DNA from: Sternotherus odoratus
Lineage: Eukaryota > Chordata > Testudines > Kinosternidae
Direction: 5' to 3'
DNA: 64,000 bases
NCBI GenBank assembly: GCA_032164245.1
Contig: JAVMKO010000189.1
Location: forward strand, 92,568-156,567
Made by a program: the position numbers and the translations under genes. Below the pieces are notes generated by a model. That model did no database searches. It saw only the letters and a list, made by a program, of their open reading frames with translations, and was not told where the DNA came from. Below, in pieces: positions 25,736 through 37,600 of the stretch. How positions within the stretch are numbered: position 1 is the first letter of the stretch; every line of letters begins with the position of its first letter.

Positions 25736-26392
25736 CACGTCGACCCAGGTCTGCCCGTGTCCACACTCCAGCCTTGCTCCCGCCAACGTACGCGGCCTGC
25801 TACCCCGACCCCACAGCGCCGCCTCCACCAGCGGTGCAGGGCTCCTGGGGGTGGGGTTAACCCCGTGTGGACGCTGCGCGTTACTTCCATGGCCTGTCGC
25901 CGGCACCCTTCTCAATTTCATGGCTCCCCGCTTGGAGCTGGGAAATGGACCAGACAGTGGCTCACCCCTCAGGCAGTCGCTCCCGCTAAAGCCCAGCTGC
26001 CCCCGGGGTCCGCAGGGAGCTGTGAGCAGGGGCGCTGCGCAGAGCTGAGTGGAAGTGGCGGTAAGTCGACCTAACCGAGAGGGACCCAGGTGTGTGGGTT
26101 AGAGGAGCCCTTAGTGCATTTCCAGCCCCCCAGGAGAGCTCGGGGCGGCTCGACAGCTCGGCTCTGTCCCCACCCGCAGGGGGGCCGATAAACACAATTC
26201 CCACCCCCACCGTGTCTCTCTAATGCCCGGGGACCCGGCTACCGCGGTGCTGCAGATTTTCCTTCTCCAAAGGGAAACCAGGAGGTAAAAGATTGATTTT
26301 ACTGCGGCTCAGGAACAACACACAGAGCAAATTCCAGCCCTGCCAGGCCCCGTCTCTGGGAAATGTAATAATTGTCTATTAATAGGACGGGC
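25736..26392. other. Between LTR copies; nothing recognised
   Basis: No gene or clear repeat; moderately GC-rich. Confidence 0.4.
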
Positions 26393-27156
26393 TGTCACGG
26401 AGAACCCGGGTGATGGTCTGGAGCCGCTCCCTAGGAAGCCAGACCGGACTCCGGGTGAAGGGCCCCTTCTCCGTACACAGCCTGTTTCCCAGGCCAGGAG
26501 CTTCAGGGGTCCCCACTTCCACCTTCCTGGGTCTGTCCTCGGAGCATTCAGCACCTTCTGCCCCTCCGTGTGCTTCCCCCAGCGAACCCGCCTGGGCGGG
26601 GTCCTGGGGGAGCCCAGGGGTTCTGCACCCAAATCCACAGTCAAATGTGACTCTCAGCCAGCCAGCAGAATAGACGGTTTATTTGAGATGTCAGGAACAC
26701 CATCCAACTCACAGCTTCTCAGTCCAAACAGGGCCCATCCAGTCCAGCCCTTCTGGGGTGCTAGGAGGTGAGACCCAGATTTTGGGCTCCTGCTTCTTCC
26801 CCAGGTTTATTCGATGACTTCCATCTGGTCCAACACAGACCATGCAGCAAGTGAGCGTGAGCCCTCAGCTGGATCCATCTTGGGGCCAGAGAGCGAGTTG
26901 GCTCCTCTCCCCTTCCCAGCTAGACCCAGACTGACTCAACCCCCTCTAGCCCCTCCCTGCTTTCCTTTGTCTCTCTTCCCGGGCTTAAGGTATCACCTGA
27001 CCTCCCTCCCCCACCTGGGGTCCGATTGCAGCATTCAGGGATGCACACCTTGAGAGGGGAGGGGTTGCCTCCTGGCTTCCAGTTTCAGCCCCTAATGCTT
27101 AAGAACTGCATAGGGGAAACCGAGGCACACACACACAGTACTCCCACTTCGTCATA
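26393..27156 (-). mobile_element. Solo LTR with 5-bp target duplication
   Basis: Inverted copy from TGTCACGGAG (26393) to TTCGTCATA (27156). CGGGC occurs immediately on both sides, a 5-bp target-site duplication. The last base triplet is ATA instead of ACA, a point change at the LTR start. Confidence 0.85.
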
Positions 27157-28440
27157 CGGGCCCGTCCCTCGGAAATGAACTCTGTCACGTTCTGTTCATG
27201 CCACGCAGGCCGACGGGAGATAAATCCAGCCCGCCTCTTGCTGGAAGGCTGCAGCGTAAGACGACATCACTGCGCAGAATCCAGGACGATCACACACAAG
27301 AACCGAAACCAGAGAGAGACGAAGCAGGCTGCTCCCGAGGGCCGCGAGGCCGAGGTCCCCCCACCTCGCTCTCCGCAGACTGACTCGGGTTGAGCCGGAG
27401 TGGGTCAGCCCCCGAGCGGCCGACCCAGTGTAGACGCACCCTGGGTGTGAATGACGTGTGCTGTCCAGGGAGCTACAACAGCACAGTACGAACTGACCGG
27501 GCATGCCCAGCGAGGTCAATGGGTGTTTTACCCCAACTGCCTCAGGCCGGGCTGAGCATCCACTAGGCACCTAAACCCCTTTGGCAACCTGCCCCTTCAG
27601 CCTGGTTTAGGGGGTGGGGCTGAGCCCTTGTAACGATGCGGCCTCTGGCGGGACACTACTGAAAGTATCAATTCAGGACAAATTGCTTCGAGCACTTACA
27701 AACCCGCCAGCCGGAGAGGACTTCGGTCTCACCCCACTGGCCAACCACAAGTCACAGAAGCAATTCCCTTAATCACTCCAGTTTCCCACGATCACCAGCA
27801 GCCACTTGCTATGGGGACGGGTGGTTATGAAAACCAACACCCAGTAAAAGAAAATCGGTTCTCCCGATCCCAAAGGACCAGGCCCCAGACCCAGGTCAAT
27901 ATACAGACCCGATCTTACCACAAATCACGCTGCCGCCAATCCCTGAGAATCGAAAATCGAAAGGTTTATTCATAAAGGGGAAAAGATCTCGGTGGGAGCT
28001 AGAATTGGTTCAATGAAATCAGTTGCAACCAGGGATGGCAAAATTCCTGGGTCAGGGTCGGGGCAGTGGGAGAATAAACTGCAGGTTCGAATCCAGTCTC
28101 TGGAGAACAAACATTTCCAGAGCCCTCAGTTTCAAACACAAGCTGCCCAGAGTTCTGTCGACCTGCCGGCCCACCCGGTTACAGATGGGGGGATAATGAC
28201 CATGCTGAGCTGGGGAAAGGAGACATCCCCACAGCCGCCTCTCTCTAGACCCCCAGCAGTCCCGTTCCAGCGCCGGCAGGGCCGGGGCCCTGGGAGTGGG
28301 GTTGTATTTACCCAGCCATAGGAGCATGCAGGGAAATTGGAGCCATTCGGGGGAGATCCCGGTGTTAACACTCCGCGTGTAGATAGCACCATCCACTCGG
28401 CACCTTCGTCCCCCCCACTCAAAGGGAAGGTCCCCGTTTC
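27157..28440. other. Intergenic; probable second LTR-like family from 27629
   Basis: 27629 starts TGTAACGATGCGGCC and the following sequence has an antisense AATAAA (about 27963). This looks like a minus-strand LTR of another family, but its other end was not found. No gene seen. Confidence 0.3.
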
Positions 28441-28560
28441 ACATAGGGGAAACTGAGGCACGGAATAGTGATGTGATCAGCACAGAGTTACACAGAACTA
28501 CAGTGCAGGAGCTGAGGACAGAACCCAGGTGTCCTGTGATTTCCCTTTGCAGACAGCTCC
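28440..28560 (-). mobile_element. MIR-type SINE fragment
   Basis: GGGGAAACTGAGGCACGGAA, then AGTGATGTGATCAGCACAGA and CAGAACCCAGGTGTCCTGTG is the reverse of a MIR/CORE-SINE body and head. Confidence 0.7.
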
Positions 28561-28684
28561 GCGCCCTGTGTTAGTAGCTGGGGGGGGGCTGGCAGACGGC
28601 GGGAATTAGTCAGCAGAAGCTTTTGATTGTGCAGAGAAGCAGCGTTTGTGGGACTTGCCGCCGGGGGGACCCCCAGGGGCCCGG

Positions 28685-31600
28685 CTACTTTCGTCTCTGG
28701 GGTTTACTTGGGTTACTTTTACTCGGGTTACTCGTCTCCCTCCCCCCCTGGCGCCTGGCTGTCAGATAATCGGACACGCTGGCGACGGCTCTCAGCCCGT
28801 CCCCGATGGTGCTGAAAATGGTCGACAGAAAGTTGGTGTTGCTGGAGGAGCTGATTTCCCGCCGGAGGCCCGAGATCTCCTCCTCCATCAGCCGGGCTTT
28901 CTCCGCGAAGCCCTTCTGCAGCATGGCCTCCTGCTCCTTCAGCTTGCTCTCCAGCGCCCGCTCCGCCTCCTGCCGGGCACTGCCCAGCTCCTCCGCCACC
29001 TTGGCCTCCAGCTGCCTCACGTTCTCCTGGTGGCTGCGCTCCTGGTCCTTCAGCAGCTGCTCCGTCTGCAGCCGCTTCTCCTCCGCCGCCTTCCACTGCT
29101 GCTCCAGCAGCTCCGCCTTCTGCTTCTCGTCTTTGGGGGGAAGGAAAGGGGGAAATAGAGGCACAACCCCTCCCCCAACCGCCTGGAGCAGCCCCCAGGC
29201 ACCACGCAAGTCTGCCCCCCCGACTCGGTCGGCATGAGACGGGGGCGGGTATCTAGGGCCACCAGCATTTCAGCACAGGGCCTACCTAACCACGGCTTGA
29301 AGGGCAGTTTGGATGGGGACCCACGGAGCCCTGGGCACGGAGGAAGTGGGGGGCATGCAGAGCCCGGCATGGGAGGGGGGGCAGGGGGTTGCAGGGAGAC
29401 TCTACAATGAAGGGGGCTGGGAGGGGGCCCCGGGGGTGAGGGATGCGGGGAGCTCCCGGGGGGTGCAGTGTGTTGGGCTGACAGACGCTCTGCAGGGGGT
29501 GACCCCCGGTGTTATTCGCAGCCCGCGTGGCCGTAGCGCCCCGAGCCCCAGTCCTGGCCCAGGGCCCCGCGGCGCTCGCTGCAGCGACGGAAACCGGGGG
29601 CAGCGGCTCCCTCGCAGGCGCTCACCAGCCACGTGCTTCTCCGCCTCGGTCAGCAGGTCGTCGGCCTTCAGCACGGCCTCCGCCTCGGCCTTCTTACTGG
29701 CCAGGAACCGCTCCAGAGCCTCCTCCGCCTGGGACCGGAGAAGGGCCAGCGCTGGATTATTCATGAGCTCCAATCAATATGCTAATGAGCTCCCCCCTTT
29801 CTCGGGGCGGGGGCCTCACGGGGGGACTCTGTGCCACCTCGGGGTAAAATGTCACGGGGGCCGGAGTCAGGGGCGGGGAGACGGGGCTGATCCCACCTGT
29901 CTGCGGCCTCGTCCCGCCGCCGTGCCGGGGGCGCCCGAGCCCGGGGGAGAGAGCGAGCGACCGGGTCGAGAGGAGCTGCCCGCCCGCAAGGCAAAGGGCA
30001 TCACCCGCCGGGGAACGGGGGGTTTCTGCTGGCGAGGCCCGAACCGGAGCGAAATCCGGCTCCTTCCCCCGGAGCCGCGCTCGCCGTCGTCACTGCCACG
30101 CTGGGGGGGAGGGGGGGGGGAAGGGCCCAATTTCAGACACTCACCTTGACCCCTTTGTTGGGCTTGGCCCGGTAATTCTCCACCACCTGGTTCTGGTCCC
30201 GGGCGTAGGCCTGGTACCCGCCGGGCTGGGAGTAAAGCCCGGTGCTGAGTTTCTGCTCCATGGCGGCCGAGAGCTCCCCCAGCAGGGCCCGGCAGGTCTG
30301 CTCCGAAACCGCTTCGTTCTCGGCCAGGAGGGCGGCGTAGCGCTCCGTGATCCCGGCCTGGGCGGGGACAAGAAAACCCGTCGCAGGGCCACGGCCGGGG
30401 CTGCAGTTCGGCACCACCTGCCTCCTCCGGCTGACGCCTGCACCCGGCTGTGGGTCACTGGCCAGTCGGGGAATGGGAGAGCCCAAGGCTCAATGGCCAG
30501 TCGGGGGATTGGTGGTTCCGGGATTCACTGGCCAATCGGGAATGGGAGAGCCAGTGAGCCATTGGCCAATCAGGGGAGCGGGAGAGCCAGTGGTCCATTG
30601 GCCAATCAGGGGAGCGGGAGAGCCAGTGGTCCATTGGCCAATCAGGACATTGGAGAGCCAGTGGTCCATTGGCCAATCAGGACATTGGAGAGCCAGTGGT
30701 CCATTGGCCAATCAGAGGAGCGGGAGAGCCAGTGGTCCATTGGCCAATCAGAGGAGCGGGAGAGCCAGTGGTCCATTGGCCAATCAGGGGAGTGGGAGAG
30801 CCAGTGGTCCATTGGCCAATCAGGGGAGCGGGAGAGCCAGTGGTCCATTGGCCAATCAGGACATTGGAGAACCAAAAGATCACTGGCCAATCGGGTCACC
30901 CGGGGACTGGACGGTCCCGGGAGCAGGGTCCAGGTTTCGGTCGGGGGTCCGTACAGCAGGTGGTTCAAAGGGGCCCTAACCCCCCCCCGGTGCCCCCCCC
31001 AGCGGTGCAGATCCATCCCAGCCAGGCTCTCCCGGCTGCTGGGCCCGGCCCGGGACGCCCCCACCTACCACCAGCCGCGTCTGGACCCTCTGCCCCTCGT
31101 CCTTGAAGGAGCGCTGCATGAAGAGCCGCAGGGCCTCCGCCTCCCGCGTCCCGTGCGCCACCGAGAGCTCGCCCAGCCCCGCCGGCAGCCGCAGCCCCCC
31201 CATGCCGGCCGCGTAGTGAGCCAGCCCCTCCCCGAGGGCCGCCTCGTTCTCCAGGGCGGCCAGGGCGGTCACCGCGTTGTCCAGGCAGGGCACCTGCCCG
31301 CTGCGGATGGCGCCCACGTAGGTCTGCACCAAGGCGCTGAACCCTGGGCGAGGGACGGGGGAGGGGGTAAGAGCCGGGGGGGGAGGGGCCTGTTCATTTG
31401 TACAGCCCCTGGCGCCCCGGGACTCCGCTGGGGAGTGTGTCCCAGGTTGTCCTGGACGCCGACCCCCAGGGGAGAGGGGCCCTTATGGTCACAGACCCAG
31501 AGCTCTGCAGACCTCGGTCCAACGGGGCTCACCGGGGATTCGAACCGCCGGAGGCTCGGGAGGAGGGTCCTCTGAGGACAGCCAGGGCTCCGTAGCCGGG

Positions 31601-34600
31601 CCCAGAACAAGCTTACGAGGCCAGGTGCAACCCACCGCGGAGTGGTCCAGGTGCCCCCCATGCCCATCCACAGGGGACCCCCTAGGGGACCCTCATCTCT
31701 CTAGCCCAGGGGTAACCCCTCCTGCTTGGGGGGGCTCTGCTTTCACCCCGGGGGGTCAGCAAGAAGGCGGCTGCCAACAAGGACAAAGGGAGAGAGACCA
31801 AGGACCCCGGGCACCAGGGGATCTCCCGGAGCCGGTTCGATCCCCCCATGCAGGGGAAATTCCCTCCCTCCTGGGGCCGGGATTCTCTCGGCCAAAGGGG
31901 GCGGATTGGCCGGCAGAGCCCTCGGCCTGCGTCTCCTCCCAGCAGCCGCGGGGCTGACGTACTTTGCCCGTTGACCGGGATCCCTCCTTTGATCGTCTTG
32001 GCGGCCGAGCACTGGAAGACGTAGTCACAGAACCGGCGGGTCTGGTCCAGGAACAGCGGGTCCAGGGCACCGGGGGGCAGCGAATCCAGCCGGCCCATGT
32101 CCTGCCGCGAGGCCGGCTGGACGAACACGAAGCACTTGCGGGTGGGGAAGAAGTTGCGGATGCACTGCCGCGGCAGGTTGTATTCCATCGCCGTCCTGTT
32201 GACGCCTGGAGAGCCAAGGAGAAGCAGGGGGCTGGGGCTAAAACGGGGCTGGAGCCAGGGATAATCCTGGAGTCTGGGGTCGTTGGCAGCTTCCCAACTG
32301 TGACGAAGTGGGAGTACTGTGTGTGTGTGCCTCAGTTTCCCCTATGCATTTCTTAAGTGTCTATGTGACACTTAAGAAATGCATAGGGGAAACTGAGGCA
32401 CACACACACAGTACTCCCACTTCGTCACACCAACATTAGGGAAAATTCATCTTAGGTCAGGAGGGAAACGAGAAGTTTTGGAAAATTGAAAAGAACTGAC
32501 TTTGGGGCTGCAGGGAACGTGGGGTTCGGGTACCGGGCATTTCAAACACGTCTGGAGTGGGGACAGGGAATAAAATCAAACGGAGATTTTGGAACCAGAC
32601 GTTGTTCAAAAGCAAAAGAAAAATAATCCAGTTTTTTTATTTTTGTATCATTTATTTTCCTCCCAAAGGACGAAGTCAACGCCCCACCCGGAACCCGCGA
32701 AATGCACCTTCAGCTGCAGCTTTCACCAAACGCAACCGGTCAGCCAGAACTACACCCCTCGCCCGACCGCCGCTTTCACCAAACCCAACCGCTCAGCCAG
32801 AACTACACCCCTCGCCCGACCGCCGCTTTCACCAAACCCAACCGCTCAGCCCTAACTACACCCCTCGCCCGACCGCCGCTTTCACCAAACCCAACCGCTC
32901 AGACCTAACTACACCCCTCACCCGACCGCCGCTTTCACCAAACCCAACCGCTCAGCCCTAACTACACCCCTCGCCCGACCGCCGCTTTCACCAAACCCAA
33001 CCGCTCAGACCTAACTACACCCCTCGCCCGACCGCCGCTTTCACCAAACCCAACCGCTCAGCCATAACTACACCCCTCACCCGACCGCCGCTTTCACCAA
33101 ACCCAACCGCTCAGCCCTAACTACACCCCTCGCCCGACCGCCGCTTTCACCAAACCCAACCGCTCAGCCCTAACTACACCCCTCACCCGACCGCCGCTTT
33201 CACCAAACCCAACCACTCAGCCAGAACTACACCCCTCGCCCGACCGCCGCTTTCACCAAACCCAACCGCTCAGCCCTAACTACACCCCTCGCCCGACCGC
33301 CGCTTTCACCAAACCCAACCGCTCAGACCTAACTACACCCCTCGCCCGACCGCCGCTTTCACCAAACCCAACCGCTCAGCCATAACTACACCCCTCACCC
33401 GACCGCCGCTTTCACCAAACCCAACCGCTCAGCCCTAACTACACCCCTCACCCGACCGCCGCTTTCACCAAACCCAACCGCTCAGCCCTAACTACACCCC
33501 TCGCCCGACCGCCGCTTTCACCAAACCCAACCGCTCAGCCCTAACTACACCCCTCGCCCGACCGCCGCTTTCACCAAACCCAACCGCTCAGCCCTAACTA
33601 CACCCCTCGCCCGACCGCCGCTTTCACCAAACCCAACCGCTCAGCCCTAACTACACCCCTCGCCCGACCGCCGCTTTCACAAACCCAACCGCTCAGCCCT
33701 AACTACACCCCTCGCCCGACCGCCGCTTTCACCAAACCCAACCGCTCAGCCCTAACTACACCCCTCGCCCGACCGCCGCTTTCACCAAACCCAACCGCTC
33801 AGCCCTAACTACACCCCTCGCCCGACCGCCGCTTTCACCAAACCCAACCGCTCAGACCTAACTACACCCCTCCCCCGACCGCCGCTTTCACCAAACCCAA
33901 CCGCTCAGCCCTAACTACACCCCTCGCCCGACCGCCGCTTTCACCAAACCCAACCGCTCAGCCCTAACTACACCCCTCGCCCGACCGCCGCTTTCACCAA
34001 ACCCAACCGCTCAGACCTAACTACACCCCTCGCCCGACCGCCGCTTTCACCAAACCCAACCGCTCAGCCCTAACTACACCCCTCGCCCGACCGCCGCTTT
34101 CACCAAACCCAACCGCTCAGCCCTAACTACACCCCTCGCCCGACCGCCGCTTTCACCAAACCCAACCGCTCAGCCCTAACTACACCCCTCCCCCGACCGC
34201 CGCTTTCACCAAACCCAACCGCTCAGCCAGAACTACACCCCTCGCCCGACCGCCGCTTTCACCAAACCCAACCGCTCAGCCCTAACTACACCCCTCGCCC
34301 GACCGCCGCTTTCACCAAACCCAACCACTCAGCCATAACTACACCCCTCCCCCGACCGCCGCTTTCACCAAACCCAACCGCTCAGCCCTAACTACACCCC
34401 TCGCCCGACCGCCGCTTTCACCAAACCCAACCGCTCAGCCCTAACTACACCCCTCACCCGACCGCCGCTTTCACCAAACCCAACCGCTCAGCCCTAACTA
34501 CACCCCTCGCCCGACCGCCGCTTTCACCAAACCCAACCACTCAGCCAGAACTACACCCCTCGCCCGACCGCCGCTTTCACCAAACCCAACCGCTCAGCCA

Positions 34601-37600
34601 GAACTACACCCCTCGCCCGACCGCCGCTTTCACCAAACCCAACCGCTCAGCCAGAACTACACCCCTCGCCCGACCGCCGCTTTCACCAAACCCAACCGCT
34701 CAGCCCTAACTACACCCCTCGCCCGACCGCCGCTTTCACCAAACCCAACCGCTCAGCCCTAACTACACCCCTCGCCCGACCGCCGCTTTCACCAAACCCA
34801 ACCGCTCAGACCTAACTACACCCCTCGCCCGACCGCCGCTTTCACCAAACCCAACCGCTCAGCCAGAACTACACCCCTCACCCGACCGCCGCTTTCACAA
34901 ACCCAACCACTCAGCCAGAACTACACCCCTCGTCCGACCGCCGCTTTCACCAAACCCAACCACTCAGCCAGAACTACACCCCTCACCCGACCGCCGCTTT
35001 CACCAAACCCAACCGCTCAGACCTAACTACACCCCTCACCCGACCGCCGCTTTCACCAAACCCAACCGCTCAGCCAGAACTACACCCCTCGTCCGACCGC
35101 CGCTTTCACCAAACCCAACCGCTCAGCCCTAACTACACCCCTCGCCCGACCGCCGCTTTCACCAAACCCAACCGCTCAGCCCTAACTACACCCCTCCCCT
35201 GACCGCCGCTTTCACCAAACCCAACCGCTCAGCCCTAACTACACCCCTCACCCGACCGCCGCTTTCACCAAACCCAACCGCTCAGCCCTAACTACACCCC
35301 TCGCCCGACCGCCGCTTTCACCAAACCCAACCGCTCAGCCCTAACTACACCCCTCACCCGACCGCCGCTTTCACCAAACCCAACCGCTCAGCCCTAACTA
35401 CACCCCTCGCCCGACCGCCGCTTTCACCAAACCCAACCGCTCAGCCCTAACTACACCCCTCGCCCGACCGCCGCTTTCACCAAACCCAACCGCTCAGCCC
35501 TAACTACACCCCTCGCCCGACCGCCGCTTTCACCAAACCCAACCGCTCAGCCCTAACTACACCCCTCGCCCGACCGCCGCTTTCACCAAACCCAACCGCT
35601 CAGACCTAACTACACCCCTCACCCGACCGCCGCTTTCACCAAACCCAACCGCTCAGCCAGAACTACACCCCTCGCCCGACCGCCGCTTTCACCAAACCCA
35701 ACCGCTCAGCCCTAACTACACCCCTCGCCCGACCGCCGCTTTCACCAAACCCAACCGCTCAGCCAGAACTACACCCCTCGCCCGACCGCCGCTTTCACCA
35801 AACCCAACCGCTCAGACCTAACTACACCCCTCGCCCGACCGCCGCTTTCACCAAACCCAACCGCTCAGCCCTAACTACACCCCTCGCCCGACCGCCGCTT
35901 TCACCAAACCCAACCGCTCAGACCTAACTACACCCCTCGCCCGACCGCCGCTTTCACCAAACCCAACCGCTCAGCCAGAACTACACCCCTCACCCGACCG
36001 CCGCTTTCACAAACCCAACCACTCAGCCAGAACTACACCCCTCGTCCGACCGCCGCTTTCACCAAACCCAACCGCTCAGCCCTAACTACACCCCTCGCCC
36101 GACCGCCGCTTTCACCAAACCCAACCGCTCAGCCAGAACTACACCCCTCACCCGACCGCCGCTTTCACCAAACCCAACCGCTCAGACCTAACTACACCCC
36201 TCACCCGACCGCCGCTTTCACCAAACCCAACCGCTCAGCCAGAACTACACCCCTCGTCCGACCGCCGCTTTCACCAAACCCAACCGCTCAGCCCTAACTA
36301 CACCCCTCGCCCGACCGCCGCTTTCACCAAACCCAACCGCTCAGCCCTAACTACACCCCTCCCCTGACCGCCGCTTTCACCAAACCCAACCGCTCAGCCC
36401 TAACTACACCCCTCACCCGACCGCCGCTTTCACCAAACCCAACCGCTCAGCCCTAACTACACCCCTCGCCCGACCGCCGCTTTCACCAAACCCAACCGCT
36501 CAGCCCTAACTACACCCCTCACCCGACCGCCGCTTTCACCAAACCCAACCGCCCAGACCTAACTACACCCCTCGCCCGACCGCCGCTTTCACCAAACCCA
36601 ACCGCTCAGCCCTAACTACACCCCTCGCCCAACCGCCGCTTTCACCAAACCCAACCGCTCAGCCCTAACTACACCCCTCGCCCGACCGCCGCTTTCACCA
36701 AACCCAACCGCTCAGACCTAACTACACCCCTCGCCCGACCGCCGCTTTCACCAAACCCAACCGCTCAGCCCTAACTACACCCCTCGCCCGACCGCCGCTT
36801 TCACCAAACCCAACCGCTCAGCCATAACTACACCCCTCGCCCGACCGCCGCTTTCACCAAACCCAACCGCTCAGCCCTAACTACACCCCTCACCCGACCG
36901 CCGCTTTCACCAAACCCAACCGCTCAGCCCTAACTACACCCCTCGCCCGACCGCCGCTTTCACCAAACCCAACCGCTCAGCCCTAACTACACCCCTCGCC
37001 CGACCGCCGCTTTCACCAAACCCAACCGCTCAGCCCTAACTACACCCCTCGCCCGACCGCCGCTTTCACCAAACCCAACCGCTCAGACCTAACTACACCC
37101 CTCACCCGACCGCCGCTTTCACCAAACCCAACCGCTCAGCCAGAACTACACCCCTCGCCCGACCGCCGCTTTCACCAAACCCAACCGCTCAGCCCTAACT
37201 ACACCCCTCGCCCGACCGCCGCTTTCACCAAAGCCAACCGCTCAGCCCTAACTACACCCCTCGCCCGACCGCCGCTTTCACCAAACCCAACCGCTCAGCC
37301 AGAACTACACCCCTCGCCCGACCGCCGCTTTCACCAAACCCAACCGCTCAGACCTAACTACACCCCTCGCCCGACCGCCGCTTTCACCAAACCCAACCGC
37401 TCAGCCCTAACTACACCCCTCGCCCGACCGCCGCTTTCACCAAACCCAACCGCTCAGCCCTAACTACACCCCTCGCCCGACCGCCGCTTTCACCAAACCC
37501 AACCGCTCAGCCCTAACTACACCCCTCGCCCGACCGCCGCTTTCACCAAACCCAACCGCTCAGCCCTAACTACACCCCTCACCCGACCGCCGCTTTCACC

